From Amphirosellinia nigrospora (taxonomy: Eukaryota; Ascomycota; Sordariomycetes; Xylariales; Xylariaceae), in NCBI GenBank assembly GCA_004123355.1, contig SCHM01000001.1, forward strand, positions 3,402,001 through 3,466,000: a stretch of 64,000 bases of DNA, read 5' to 3'. Below are positions 34,277 to 48,329 of this stretch, in pieces. Made by a program: the position numbers and the translations under genes. The notes beneath the pieces were generated by a model. It saw nothing but the letters and a program-made list of their open reading frames with translations, was not told where the DNA came from and did not search any database. Numbering within the stretch: the first letter of the stretch is position 1; each line of letters begins with the position of its first letter.

Positions 34277-36795
34277 TTATCCTGCGCCTGAGGGTCTCGG
34301 AGCTGCCGCTTGCATCTGAAACAATGTAATTCTCAACTTCTTCTGATGTCGGCCATCTCCAGTAACCCCATCCGCGATGATACGATCCATGCGACTGGTT
34401 AGTTGCTGCTGCACGTTCTCGTTAAGCATTGGTCCGGCAAAAGCGTGAAAAGCACAGAGTGTCTTGGCGATCATGGCCTGGCCACGAGCGCCCAAGTGCT
34501 GGGCCTCCTGGTTCAGATATTTATAATTCTCGATCATCCAGAAAACAAGGCGGACCATCTCATCCTCAGCTTCCAAGGATCCTAGAGCACGCATATATGC
34601 GTGTAGATGAGGTGGACTCAATGGAAATTGAAATTGTGATATTGGCAAGGACGTCGGTGACTCTTCAACGATTGGAGTTGTCAATTGAGAAAATATCGAA
34701 GTAGTTAAGCCAACCAACTCCATTGCATGTGGTATCAAAGGAGCTTTAGCACGTCCCATGTCGGATAGAGAGCTCAGTCTTGTTAGCGCAGCCTTCTGAA
34801 TAACACGGCAAAACAGCATAAATAGCTCGGCATCGATTCCTACCCCCTTGCGTGCGTTCTGAAATGTTTTCATGAATAGTCTCAGAGCTTCTAGATCGTT
34901 TTCTGCGGCAGGGCCATTTATGATGGCTACATGAGCGCGTGCTAATGCTCGTAATATCGTATACCAAGGAGGTCGAAAAGTTGCACCCTCAGTTGTGTCT
35001 GGGGTAAGCCTCATCTCGACGAGATTGATAGCGTGGCGTATTCGGTATAGTTCGTGCTTGAGTAGCTTGTCATGCCCTTGACGATTCGGCTGTAATCTAC
35101 AAAGAAGTCGAATGTAACTACTAAAACACAGAAGTGGTATTCGCTGAAGCGCTCGATAAGATGGTTGCCCAAAAAGACCAATGGACTCAATAACATCAGA
35201 GGGGATACCGCTATCTTGAAGATAGCGCAGTCCCTCATCAACAGACCTTGCATGTATAACGAGATTGTGTAAGCCATGGCCTGCTGGTCTGATGCCACGA
35301 TTGACCATTTCGGCGTACAACTCATGCAACGCTGGAGGTGATAAGCGAGCCAACTCGTACTGGCTATAATTCGCATCGTATACAGGCAATGTCTCTCTCG
35401 AATCTCCGGGTAATATATCTGAGATCAAATGATCGTCAACCGGGATTGCCTGTAGTTTGATAAACATTTCGCTGTAGACTTGAAAGTTGGGTGCTAGCCC
35501 GGTCTTCTCAGCAAATTTATTAAAAGCTCTCCATGCCTCTTGGGCATTGCGAGTGGCCCTAACATTCATAGCCCAGTTTGAATAGAGATTCAAGTCTTCC
35601 TTCTCACCAGTCCACTGCGAAGGTGGCAGGCTTCGGGTTTGTATTGTAGGAGAACCTTCACTCATTCCACCTAAGGCGTCTAAAGCTCGATCATAATGAC
35701 TTTCTGGATAACCGGCTTCTTTGGCAAGAATACCTGCTTTGACACTGCGCGACATATCATCCTCAGCGGTCCGCTTAGTGTCTCTCCCATCGAAGTCTTG
35801 TCTGTATGGTGGCCATGATTTTGCATATCGCAGGGCGACCGCCTTCTCTTCGCCTGATTTTTTTAAACCGACGAGCACCTGGCGAATGGCCTGGTAGCTT
35901 TCTTTTTTGATAATCAATGGTTTCTCTAAACCGTCTGACATGGCGAGAAGGACTTTTTGTGCTCTCCAATTGAATTCCATATTGACAAGGGGCTGGCTAG
36001 ACGCAGGCTCCTTCAAGCACGAGAGTGAAGTGTTGTAGACAGCGCATTGATCGCGGTAGTCCGTTCTATGATGCTTATGATGCGGATCGTTCGGGATGGA
36101 TTTGATGTAGTTCGCTATAAGACGAGCAACGGTGACAATCGATCGAGGGTGGACATTTTGGACATGGTGGATAAGACGGCGTATCATGATCCGGAATTGT
36201 GACACGGTCAATATCTTCTTGGGGTCTTTTGACGATGCGGGTGCTAGGGCCATATGATGCTTAGCAACATACTGAATAAGAGAGGTCAGAGACTTGACTT
36301 CGCGGTATGATTCGTCATTCCGTAGCAGGAGGAACAAGATAAATATGGGTTTAGGGTGGCAGTAGAGACAAGGCGTTCAACACGAACATCGCCATTGTGT
36401 CCGGATAGTATCCATATCCAATGGTCAAAATGGTCCCTCGTCCAACCCCTCCCGGCTAGACTTTTGAAGATATCACTCCAATCCGACTCCTTTTTCGCGG
36501 CCATAGCCCTGGCCAGGCCCTCCTCGGACGCCAGGTCTTGCCTTGCCAGCCACATCTGCAAAGTCATGATAGGGAGACGTCCAGTCCGTAAACTGGCAGC
36601 AAGCCGAAAGGGGCCTCGATATCGTTGCTTTTGGTCGTTGTTCTTGCTCTTTAGGCGGAGTGCTAGGATCCGATTCGGGGAGAGATAAAGCCGGGGGAAG
36701 TGACGGGACTTCGCATTCGTTGCTCGGGACAGTGTCTGGCCCCATACTTCTTGCGAGGACACAAGCCCAACGCCAGCCCTTGCCAGGTTCCGCAT
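34277..36795 (-). CDS. Probable mitochondrial PPR-like / RNA-processing protein
   Basis: One exon. A single missing base in the AAACCC stretch (36348-36354 on +) joins 169 N-terminal codons to a 686-codon frame, giving 839 aa. The N-terminus is basic and hydroxylated without acidic residues (MRNLARAGVGLVSSQEVWGQ, then SRHFPRLYLSPNRILALRLK), as in a mitochondrial presequence. The body is alpha-helical with PPR-like helix pairs, for example QVYSEMFIKLQAIPVDD and LHELYAEMVNRGIRPAGHGL. No catalytic motif is seen. Fungal proteins of this kind act in mitochondrial transcript stability or translation. It lies head-to-head with the DUF155 gene at 37314, another probable mitochondrial gene. Family assignment is by architecture, not by a diagnostic motif. 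Confidence 0.65.
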
Positions 36796-37313
36796 GTTTA
36801 TTTTCAGATCATGAAGTCCTTCGTCCCATGCATATGCAGGGCCTATTACCGTACATTTACATCGAAAGCTCGCGACGAACCAGGCAGAGTCATATCGGTG
36901 TTGATGTGGTTATGGTGCTCCATACCAATACTTAAGTGCTCTCCTATATCATCAGCCACAATTGTACTTGTCGCGGCCTCGGACATCATGGCAGTTGACT
37001 TAGGCGGCACATCATCTTACCCATAATACTTTGTAGGTGATACGTGATATTAAAATTGAATAGTGTGGTACTGCGCATTGCAATGGACAATGCCGAACAG
37101 CTGCAAACTAGGTACCTAGGGTAGCGGATAATTGAGTGGGGTTACAATCTTATCGATAAATAGCGAGCTGTGGTTAACTTCTAAGTTATCATGTCATACT
37201 CATCTTTCATCGGTTTGGCTCAACCCTCCTATCACCTCTCACACCCAACGCAACAACTCGGGAGAGCGCCCAGCCTCGATCGTCTCGGCTCAAATGGCCA
37301 CAAAGCTGAAGCC
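36796..37313. promoter_or_regulatory. Shared divergent promoter region
   Basis: The 518 nt between the head-to-head starts of the PPR-like gene (36795, -) and the DUF155 gene (37314, +). It contains a CTAGGTACCTAGG palindrome at 37108-37120. Bidirectional regulation is inferred only from layout. Confidence 0.5.
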
Positions 37314-38560
37314 ATGCAATCCCCGCTGAAAAAGGTGATGCTGCCTGCTTTTCGAGGAATACACACAAGAGTCCCCACCCCGCGCCCGCTACGATGCTTT
37401 CACCAGACCACATTGGCGGCCCTACCCCGTAGACGCAATTTCTTCACCTCAAATCAGCTCTTGGCTATCAATGAGAAAGCTGACAGCTCCGAAGTTTTTG
37501 AAGACGCGTCAAGAGGGACAAATGCGCCTCAGCAGCACCCCAAGGTGTCTCCTGCCCCGCTAAAACGAAAACCCATACGAGCCTCCGCGGCCAAGAGCCT
37601 TCGCCTGGGTTCTGTGACGAAGCCCTCCAAGCATGCCGGCACCGCGCGGAAGCCCACAATCCCCGAAGTCGTAGACCACGATGAGACCGACTCTAGTCGA
37701 TCCATTCGCGCCATATGCGTCGCTCAGTCCTTCGACATGATCCAAGTGCAGGAGATCCTCCGTTTCCACGGCTTCGAGCTAGATCCCGACGGTACCGATT
37801 TCGACACGAAGCCGTTGTGCATGCGCGAGGAGTCAACAACGGGGATATCTTTGTCTTTCCCTCTGGGACAGTCGTGACCTGGTCTATGTCTGAGGACATA
37901 TTGGTGAAACTTGCGTCCAAGCACTTGATCCGGGCCGCAAGTTTCCCACATGTAGACCGTGCTGAAATGGAGATGCTTGAGTTTGCTCCTGACGAGTCCC
38001 GAGAGACAAGTTACATGAAGGGGGAGGTCATCGTACTAGGTACAAGAACCCAAGACCTAGATCACAACAGAGCAGATACAACCCTTGCCAAAGTCGCTTT
38101 CTCGAGTGGGCTTGCAAGGAGCCCTAAATTGGCAGTGCTGGAGACAGATCTTGAGTATCTCCTTCAAGAGTCAAAAGCAACGTTGAATGTGCTTGCAGCG
38201 GGGTCACAAAACAAGCTGAAACGATCCTCCATTCTAAAAATGACGGGCCAACTCCTAAACTTGCGGTCGCAGCTAAATCATTACTCTGACATCACAGAAG
38301 AGCTTCCGGATATGTTTTGGGACTCGGAATCCATATTAGAAGAGTACTACAACCAAATTGGCGCCGCGCTATCCGTTCGCCGACGTATCGAGATTCTCAA
38401 CAAGCGGATTGATTATGCGAACGAGAACGTGACCGTTCTTCGGGAGATGATTAGCGAAAAAGATGGACATAGACTGGAGTGGATCATCATCGCTCTAATC
38501 ACTGTCGAGGTGTTGTTTGAGCTTAGGAGGGTCTATCGTGAAGATTTCAGTGAGGCTTAG
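37314..38560 (+). CDS. DUF155 (RMD1/RMND1-type) mitochondrial protein
   Basis: One exon with a single-base gap near 37806, 415 aa. The N-terminal 60 residues form a presequence rich in Arg with no acids (MQSPLKKVMLPAFRGIHTRV). Then the DUF155 core: ICVAQSFDMIQVQEILRFHG, GDIFVFPSGTVVTWSM, TLAKVAFSSGLARSPKLAVL, LLNLRSQLNHYSDITEELPD and FWDSESILEEYYN. The C-terminal helix is RLEWIIIALITVEVLFELRR. This layout matches yeast Mrx10 and human RMND1, which anchor mitoribosomes at the inner membrane. An in-frame ATG at 37191 exists, but 37314 gives the better targeting peptide. Confidence 0.85.
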
Positions 38561-38823
38561 ACAAAACTATTACGTGTATTAATGTATTTGTAATGAGAGA
38601 ATGAGGCTTATGATACCCAACTCTTCCATTTTAATGTAGCCGTTCCGAACATTTCTCTAGAGGCTCTTACGCGAAATTTGAGTAGTGCAACGTATTTACT
38701 ACCTTGCGAATTGAGACACAATCTTATGTTGTTATTACTTGGTAGCCCTACAACATCATGGCCCGCTGTTGGCACGTGATGAATGCTCGTCTGATTTCTT
38801 TCAAGCATACGCCAAACTATCCT

Positions 38824-40108
38824 CTAGTCTGACACATGCAGTAACCTTCCCAACGGCTTACCGTGTTGCTCATAGACAGCCATAACTTCATCCTCTGCCG
38901 TACAAAGAACTCCAGGCCAATGTGCAGGAGCAGAGTGAACGAGAACAGGGTGCTCCGACCAGCGGATCCTCCCACCCTTCAACTCATCCGCGAACACGGC
39001 TTTGATCGCAGTATTCCGCGGCCATGTCGGCTCTTCGACATCCTCATCGGTCATGAACACCACAGCTAACTTTCCACCTTTGCACGCTGCGATCTGCGGG
39101 GATCCTGCATTCCGCTTCTGGCCTCGCGGGACATAGACGACGCCTCGCTCCCCCAGGTCTGACCATTGTCGTAAGAGACGACGTACTCGAGGCTGAAATG
39201 TGGGCGCCGCCGTGTTGTTTCGAAGACCATGACAAGCGCATCGCGGCCCGTCGATACATCCCTCGTCTTTGCGATGCCCTGCATCCCATCACGTAGGTTC
39301 TCGGTCTGTGCGTGGCAACGCAAACATCGCGGCGGGGAGCTCCACGTCGACCCGCCGTCGAACGAGTCCACGCTAAACGTCTCCTGGTCGTTCTTAGCGA
39401 GCTCGCCGGAGTACGTTAACTGGACGAGGGGCACACCCTGGCGTGACGTAAGCCGCATGAACGGCTCCCAGAGACCCATCCCGCCGCTCTTAGCCGCCGA
39501 TTGCTCCGCGGCCTGTGACGCGAAGCGCCACGTCTTGCCGCCGTCCACGCTACGGCAAACCGTGATGCGGAAGTGCGTCGGCTTGCCGTCGGGTCCGCGG
39601 TCATGGTTGCGGAAGGCTGCGAGGACGGTTGGTCCTTGTGGTCCGGGTACCTCGAGCAGATATCCGTTGTCGACGTCGCCTTTACCTCGCGTGATCTCGC
39701 CGTATGGCGCAAATGTGTGCCCGTCGTCTGTGCTCCGTGATACCATGAGGATATGCATGCCCTTCAACACCCGTGTCACCACGCATAGCAAGGTGCCGTC
39801 AGATAGGCGACAGAGGCGGGGTAGGTGCCGCCCTCATGTAAAGGTATCACCTCGGAATTGAGGGTCCACGTATGAGATCGCTGGACATCATGTGCTAGAT
39901 TCTGCTGTTGGGAGTGGAATTGGTGTTGAGGTAGTTCTGCTAATACTTGAGGTTGTGGTGGTGATGGTTCTGATGAGGAACCTGAGTGTTTCCTGAAATG
40001 GCCCAGAATCTTATGTCCTAGTATACCGGCCATGATGAGCAATATGATGAGCTTTAGTCTTATGAAGGGAAATCTCTTGAATCGATATGGAGGCGAGACA
40101 TGTCCCAT
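38824..40108 (-). CDS. Membrane-anchored sialidase-fold (BNR/Asp-box) protein
   Basis: One exon with two single-base gaps (near 39800 and in the C run 39148-39156), 428 aa. An N-terminal cytosolic basic stretch and signal anchor ([20 protein letters not shown]) indicate type II topology. A Ser/Pro/Gln-rich stalk follows, then a beta-propeller with Asp-box repeats [16 protein letters not shown] and SYDNGQTW, and [12 protein letters not shown] near the end. The family is exo-sialidase or GH93-like arabinanase; the arginine triad of true sialidases is not clear to me. It may act on extracellular or Golgi glycans. Confidence 0.75.
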
Positions 40109-42045
40109 TTCATATCATCCCATATCATCCTCGTTTGGTGTTCGTGATATGTCGCTGAGCTCAATCGTGGCTCTGATCCCTAGCTATGACGAATGGTCGC
40201 TCCACTGATAAACTAGCTCGTCTCGCATTTGCGATCTGCCGGACGGAAGTGGGTGGGCTAAGCACTTCCAGTTGTCGATATCCCTGTCGACTTTGCATTT
40301 GCTTGCCCTGACGATGCCACTCTGGGGATTTCCCTTTTCGGCGCGCGAGACCAATGATCTTCCTAGCTCCCAAAGGTTCTTCCAAGGTCTTCAATAATGC
40401 ATACATGTTTGTGCCTTAGTGTAGATGTTTTATGCATTAGCCTTACATCCGTCTATGACTCTAAGTGTCCCCAAACGGTTTAAGAAGTTAGTCGCGTGGA
40501 TCTTGTTGCCAGGTACCTGAGATCAAGGTGATGACTTGCAGGCAGCGATGGTCAATGACCAGTCTCTCTCATGCTTCTAAATTTGACAGAGGCGAAAAGG
40601 CTGTGGACTCATGGATTGCTTGATTACTCGCAACCTCGCGAGGCTGTTTGGCGTTCTGTGGAAGATCGAGAACAGCAAGCACTTCAGAGAATTGATACCA
40701 CTTCAGAGAATTGATACCTCTTCAGTGTGAGCCGAACTGATGACATATGCCATGATTTAGACTCAGGATGAGTTATGAGATAGTTCTCTTAAGCATATAA
40801 TCATCAACTTACACAGGAAACGTCCTTGCATGGCTACAGGTCATAGGCACCTTCTTAGATGGGTAGCTGCAAGCTAGTTACACTATATCTTGATTCCCCC
40901 ACAGTCTATGAGTTGCCATTGGCTTGGTTCATAGCGAGCTGAAACAGCTTCAATAAAGTCACTGTTAATGTCTTGGTACAGAACCATAAAATATGTTCGA
41001 AGTGTAAAGCATCCCAGCAGGTTCGAATTTCAAATCAGCATCCTCCTTCAACAAGGGAACTATTATGTCTATTTTGACAACGTAGTAATGTGCATGAGTC
41101 ATTGATCATTAATTAAGCTTTATTATATATGGCTATATAATTGACATGATCGCAACCATTAAATTCCTCGAAAGAGAAGAATGCATTCTCGTCATGGAAT
41201 TGGAGCTCTGATCCTGGATGCCGCGGTTTGGGTTACGCAACCAGAGCTACAGTTGCTCGGTCGTATCCAAGTGCGTCATCAACTACCGCTTTGAGCAAAG
41301 GTCGGCGGTCACAAGCCACAGCTGACACCGCACGTGCCACAAGGTGTGCTGTCGACAGCTCTGCATGAGCTTCCTGTGACTCCTCCGAGGCGTGAAACAT
41401 CCATTTCCAAACCCTGCATGCCTGATTTGAGTTTAGTGCATTGGGAGCTTTAGCATGTCACCGCACTGGTGCCTGCCCGGTTCACACTGTCCCCCTGCCC
41501 TGACACAGACCGGCGATTGGTGAGCAGCAGTAGCTCCGCCCCTAGCAGACCGCGTACTAACGTACAATACATATGCTTAAGAATACCGTATCTTAGGTCT
41601 ATGATTAAAAATGCAAAAGGATTATTCTTATGAGGAATCGAACTCGTAAATTAGAACAATTAGCGTTTTTGTATATTGATATATCATTATCTATATGATT
41701 AATGCCACGTAGCTTTCAGTAGGAGGGCCATTAATTCAGGAGCTACATAGGTTGGTCGTAGAAGTATTAAGGTGTCTGGAGGTACGTGGTTAGTTGGCCC
41801 CATATTCGCCCCATTACCCAGTATCCGCCCCAGCATCCCCAGCCAGCGCAACCCATCCATCGCGCTTATCTCCCCGGCCGACTGCATCATCATATATGTG
41901 CTCTCTTCCTCTCTCTCCTACATTATCCCCATTTCCCTCATCCATCCCCACGCCATTAACACAACCCAAGTCATCTCCATTGTGTTCTATCGGGCACGAA
42001 ATACAGTGATTTTTGGTATTTGTTTTGTTATCAGAGTCGCCCATC
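40109..42045. other. Intergenic, 1.9 kb
   Basis: Flanked by the start of the sialidase-like gene (-) and PEP4 (+), so it contains both promoters. A 19-nt direct duplication is at 40680-40718. A pyrimidine-rich leader (CTCTCTTCCTCTCTCTCC) is at about 41898-41925, just upstream of PEP4. The 64-102-codon frames here overlap on both strands and look like chance. Confidence 0.5.
40680..40718. repeat. Direct duplication of a 19-mer
   Basis: Two adjacent identical copies of ACTTCAGAGAATTGATACC, followed by a partial CTTCAG. Probably replication slippage. Confidence 0.8.
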
Positions 42046-43355
<1,310 letters not shown>

Positions 43356-44631
43356 GTTACTCGCCACTAGTTCGAATTAGGAGTTATTTTATTGTTGTGG
43401 GCTGTGTGTAAAAGTAGTATTTTAAGTCCCAGGAAGCCAGTCTAATACATGTATTACAACGGGTTGTTCGCCTAACCGATTTGATAGTTCGTATTGCTAT
43501 AAGTTTGGTGACTGCTCCCATAACAATCTAGTCAACCCACCTCTATTCTATGAGATTTTGTGTTTGAGTACATTACATCGTTGTAATTTGTTCAAACCAA
43601 TGGGCCAGCCAGTAATTTCCATTCGGGTCAAGTTAACAACCCAGGAAAAGAAAGGGTACCTAGGTAGCTACCACTTCCGCTTTGGAGCATGCTGTCCGAG
43701 GCGCCAGATTTATAAAGTTCTTGCAATCATTGTAAACTTAGGGTTGATAGACTGCCATATCGAACTATGCAAGGCTTTGGAACTGTGCATTATCTGTAGG
43801 TTTACAAAATGAACTAAGCAGTAAAATTCGTTTCCACAGGTACTTTGTTTCTACTTCCACGACCTAGGTACTATGTTAGCTATATCTTGAGAGGATCATG
43901 AGCCAAGCCAACTGGACTACCCGTCGTTGTGTGATGAGTCTCGAGGTCAAGTACCTCGGGAAACAGACAGCGCTTGAACTTTTGATCCTTTAAGATGAGC
44001 ATTTAATAAAGGGAGATATTTTGTAGGTGTCAGTACCTACTTAGGTAGATTCGCGATGCAATAGCTGTGCCATTTTTTATGACTACGACAAGCTTTTGTT
44101 TGCATGCACCTGGTCGCGGGACTTGGAATGCAGCCACGTGATTAGATCTCGGCGGGATTGGTGGATGGTGGACAGACCCACAATTGTTAGCAGGTATTCA
44201 ATTTTCGCAATGCAGGTTGGCTCTGGGGCCCGGACTACCATAGCAAAGAGAAACGGCCCCAAGCCAGATCTGTTCCGAGTTCGTGACTGCCTACCTACTA
44301 ATCTGCGTGTCTATTCTGTCTGCAGTCTGCATCGACATCTACCCGTGGACGTCTCCCTTCCCTCAGCATATAGCCTCCCAGCATCCAATATCACGTACAC
44401 TCTTCTCCAGAAAAAAATCACTGCTGGTTTGCAAGCAAACAATCCACGTCCTGCAATTGATGCCGCCAGTTTTGGTTGGCTCCGTCTGTTGCAGCATTGT
44501 AGTGGGTTGTCCGACTCCATTCACTCGCGCCGATTAGTGGTGGTCCTGATGGTGTTGGAGCTTGGCCGTGGTCGTTGGAGGTTGTCAGGCCCAAAATTAC
44601 GTTGAACTTGCTAGTGCTGCTCTGCAAAATA

Positions 44632-44641
44632 CCCAGCCAGC

Positions 44642-44672
<31 letters not shown>

Positions 44673-44673
44673 C
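44632..44673. repeat. (CCAG)n microsatellite
   Basis: About nine CCAG units, almost perfect, roughly 380-460 nt upstream of the first ATG of the Q/P-rich gene. Confidence 0.9.
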
Positions 44674-44788
44674 ACCCCTTCACTTGTCCCTGTCGCGACC
44701 GAGCCGCAATCAGAGAGCGTGCACCGTCGCGTACGAGCACCAACCCATTTCCACCACCCACCATTCATCACCCATCATCACCCACGCT

Positions 44789-44884
44789 CGTCCGTGTCCG
44801 TGTCCGTGTCCGTCTTCGCCCGCGCCAGCGTCAGCGTCAGCGCCCGCGCCAGCGCCAGTACCAGCGCCGACGCCGACGCCGACA
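44789..44884. repeat. Compound simple repeat (GTCCGT / GCCAGC / GACGCC)
   Basis: (CGTGTC)n, then CAGCGT and CGCCAGCG hexamers, then (GCCGAC)n. Lies in the probable 5' UTR or promoter of the gene starting at 45050 or 45099. Confidence 0.85.
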
Positions 44885-45098
44885 TCCACATTCACCAACA
44901 ACGTCTTATATAGATAGTAGCTTCACTTGCTGCTGCTGCTGCGCTACCCCATCGGCGATAATTTCCACCACCTCCCCTGGACGGATGGTGCCAGTCACCA
45001 GCGGCAACGAACCATCCACCCACATCCTATCCCTTTTTAGCCCGTGACGATGGCATCGCCAGCTATCGCACCCCAACGGCGTCCCCACGCCAACATCC

Positions 45099-48000
45099 AT
45101 GCACATAGATCCCGACGTCGATGTTGTGCAATCCGTCAACACTACCAACAAACGCAAACGCGAATCCAGCGACGACGAGGAACAACCTAATGGCCCCAGC
45201 GCCAGTGGTACTGGCACATCCGTGGCCGAGGCTTCTAAGCGCAACCAGATTTCCACGGAGATGGTCCGCAATTATTACCTACTTCTAGAGAGGTGCGCGA
45301 TATCCTTGCATTATTTGCCTCTTTTAGACATTGCTAGCTACACTGCACTTATTTCAACACCCGTCCTTATACGCAAGCATCGCTACTTAGACTTCATGCT
45401 TACTCTCGCTCTTTCAGGTTCGATACGACTCCATCCATTTTGAAACGCCCGCTCTCCGACGTCGACTCAGCCGATGAACCCAATGCCAAACGTCAGAAAT
45501 CTATAGAAGACAAGTCCTCCCACTCAATCGCAGACAAAGTTGGCCAGGATGGGTATGACTGTGTTGACGCTATCATCGCCGATCTTGAGTCATCCATCAC
45601 TGATCAGCTTACCGAACTGCGTTACACAAAGGACGGGGATGATTTTACGACTCGCGATTCCACTATTGCTCGTGTGCTTGAATTCAAAAAAAAGGCTCAC
45701 GGGCTATTCAAGCGAGAGCTGTCGTACCCCAGGCCACCCGGGAACCTCGAGGTGTTAGATGCACTTGATCCCACGGGTGATCTGCAGTCGAACGCTAGCG
45801 GCAATGTTATGCTCAGTGTCGTTGGTGAGGCGCCGAGGCCGCGGCAACTGTACTCGAGCCTTCAGCAACCTATCGATTCGGCCAACGGTTCAGATGCAAC
45901 CTTCCGCCCCCTTAGAGAAATCGGCTTACCTAACGGAGTGAAGACAGCTAAGGTTGTCCTTACTCCTTTCCCCTTCCCGTTGACAAGGACAGGAAGTCCA
46001 AGACGTTGGGTGAATTGTTCCCAGCTCCGCGCAACCTTCCGTCGCTGCCTCCGCCCAAGGCCCCTAAAAGTACTACGAAAGGGGTACAAGTAGGTTGGCA
46101 TAGACCTGAACTGACCGAGAAGTCGAAGTATCGAGCTGGGTCTTACTTCAGCCAACCGCTTTCGACGGGAAGATGGCTTGACTATAGCAACGCTTCTCCT
46201 ACATCACAAACAATGACAAAGCGCGTGAACGTGCTCTTAGTCTTGCGGGCAACAAGCCCTCGTCACTAGAATTAGAGACCTCGGAATTAGAGTCTCTCTT
46301 CCGAGGTGCATTTTCCAGCTTTGCGCCGTCCAAGGATGACTCTGCTGCTATGGTCTCATCCGGTTTGATCAGTCACACTTTATGGTGGCAGAAAATTGGG
46401 CAACGTAATTTCGATCGTTTGGTGGACTCCGAACGCGCAGACAATGTTGCAGACGCGAATGATGAGATGGAAGTGGACCAAAAAGATGAGATTGACGAAC
46501 AAATAATACAGCAAGCTATTGATGACTGGGACGATAGCCTGATAGATCCTAGTCTCGAAGAAGCTTGTTGCCCTCAGAAACCTGATGATCAAAAAGATGT
46601 CGACGATATTCTTCAAGATGTATCCGATATGATACAGACCCTCATATCCTACCAGAAGAACCGCAATTTGACGCTCCCTACAGCAGCCAGCCAGAGCCGA
46701 TATGCTTCGGACCCTGCACACAGCGACATGTTAACAAACGGAACACAGGTGCAGCCTGGAGAGGAGGAGACGGCTACATACGAGGCCCTGAGAACTCAGC
46801 TCATGTTTGTTATTCAGATGCTACCCCCTTACGCGGTTGCTCGTCTCAATTCAGACAAGCTAGAAGAATTAAATATCTCAACGAAGATTGAAATTCGGAC
46901 CGATGAATATCAGGGGACCATGGAAGAAGACGAAGCAGCTGCCCGTGCAAGAGCCACACAAAGCGCTGCCGCTGCCGCTGCCGCTGCCACCGTAAACCCG
47001 AGACCAGTGTCGCATCGCTCATCGAGTTCATCCAGTGGTATGCAGTATAACCAACAGTATCACCAGGGTGCGACCCGGGCTCCAACGCAGCCTCCGCAGT
47101 TCTATCCAACTCAAACCCCGGTCAGGCCGCCGCAGCCTGCGATGCAACGGGCAGCACAAACTATGCCTCCAAATTACCAACAAAGGCCTCCCGCTAATAC
47201 TGGTTACCGTGCACCTAACCCCTACCAGAATACAGGTTACGCTCAACAATATGTTAAGCCTACATCTGGGTATTCCCAGCCTTCGTATACCTCAACACCT
47301 GCGCAGAACCGTCCTATGTATTCAACCCCAAACTCTAAGTATGTTGGTAGTTACAATAATTTGGGGCACTTAAGCAACGGCTCTCCACAAACCCGTTTTC
47401 AAGCCTATACTCATCCACCCAACACTCAACCTCCCCATTACCCTCACCAGCCTTATCAAGCCCACCAATCGCCCGCTCCAACGCCGTCTCACGCTTCGTA
47501 TGGGCACTACACAAACGGCACAGGTACTATGCCTCCACGGTCGACGACGACGGCCTCTCCACACCTTCATCACCAGCAACCTCATTCTCCACAAGTACCA
47601 CCACAAGGATACCATTCTGTTGGTACACCATCTCGTCAACCATCTTATAGTAATCAGCCGCAGATGGCTAACAACACGCCGCGACCTTACTACCCTCCCA
47701 CCGGAACACACGTACCGCCCCCGATGCAGAATCACCAGATGTCCACCCAACATCATAACCCAAACCAACCAAACCCGACCCAAGGGACGTCCTTCCAAAC
47801 ATCTCTAAGCACACACCAAGTTCAACAAGCCAGTAAGCATCCCCGTATCATCCTTTACCATTTCACAGTTACTTTGGTACTCGAAAAAAGCGAGCCGTTT
47901 TCTTCTCATCATGTTTACGGAGTGTAGTCACAAGTTCATGAAAACCAAACCACTAACTATCTCATTTTGGCAGTGGATCAGGCCAAGGCTCGTTTTAATG

Positions 48001-48329
48001 CTCAACAAAGTGCACAAAAATCCAATGAAAGCCTCGGAAATACAGTGTCTAGTCAAGGGCAGATGGGCTCTTTAAGCCAGGGTCACCCGGGCCCTCCCGT
48101 TGGACTTGGTGGCATCGGTCTAGGGGCTAACTCGACTCAGATGGTAGCTACTAGATCCGGCAAGCCCAGTGGTGTTAACTTTTCACAAACCAACTCAAGT
48201 CCTCAGCTACAGGTGAATTCGCCTGCTATGACGAACGTACCATCTCCGATCAATGGCGGCTCAGCGACGCCACTTGCAACGTCGATAGTGAACGGCGCCT
48301 CAATTCCATCTGCTGGCAAAGGAGCCTAG
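45099..48329 (+). CDS. Large nuclear protein, conserved N-terminal domains and Q/P-rich tail
   Basis: Exons 45099-45292, 45418-47832 and 47974-48329. Two missing bases (near 45975 and in AAA at 46217-46219) restore 988 aa. N-terminus: acidic/basic NLS-like stretch (TTNKRKRESSDDEE, LKRPLSDVDSADEPNAKRQK). Middle: conserved blocks ELFPAPRNLPSLPPPKAPKS, YFSQPLSTGRWLDYSNASP, RERALSLAGNKPSSLELE and FRGAFSSFAPSKDDSAAMV, which I recall from uncharacterised filamentous-fungal proteins carrying DUF7877/DUF7785-type domains (recollection, unverified). The last 450 residues are Gln/Pro/Tyr-rich with an eight-Ala run, like transcriptional co-activators. An ATG at 45050 (MASPAIAPQRRP) may be the true start if one base is wrong near 45085. 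Function unknown; probably a chromatin or transcription cofactor. Confidence 0.75.

Larger units (their letters stand above)
43356..45049. other. Intergenic with low-complexity leader of the downstream gene
   Basis: PEP4 terminator on the left. Palindromic GTACCTAGGTAGCTACC at 43656-43672 and related elements near 43861 and 44033-44047. The right third is C-rich simple sequence (separate entries) that creates spurious overlapping frames on both strands. No gene is supported. Confidence 0.5.

Noticed and set aside
41612-41690. Minus-strand tRNA-like stretch with TTACGAGTTCGATTCCTC
   Set aside because: The T arm pairs poorly, no T precedes the supposed anticodon, and no matching 5' acceptor strand exists. 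At most it is a fragment of a mitochondrial-type tRNA.
44562-45047. Long overlapping frames (161, 112 and 77 codons) upstream of the Q/P-rich gene
   Set aside because: They arise from CCAG and CG-rich simple repeats that lack stops in all frames.
47833-47973. 141-nt intron of the Q/P-rich gene as another introner
   Set aside because: The length and the following TG fit, and it has CACTAACTATC near the end, but the 5' and pyrimidine blocks do not match. Not counted.
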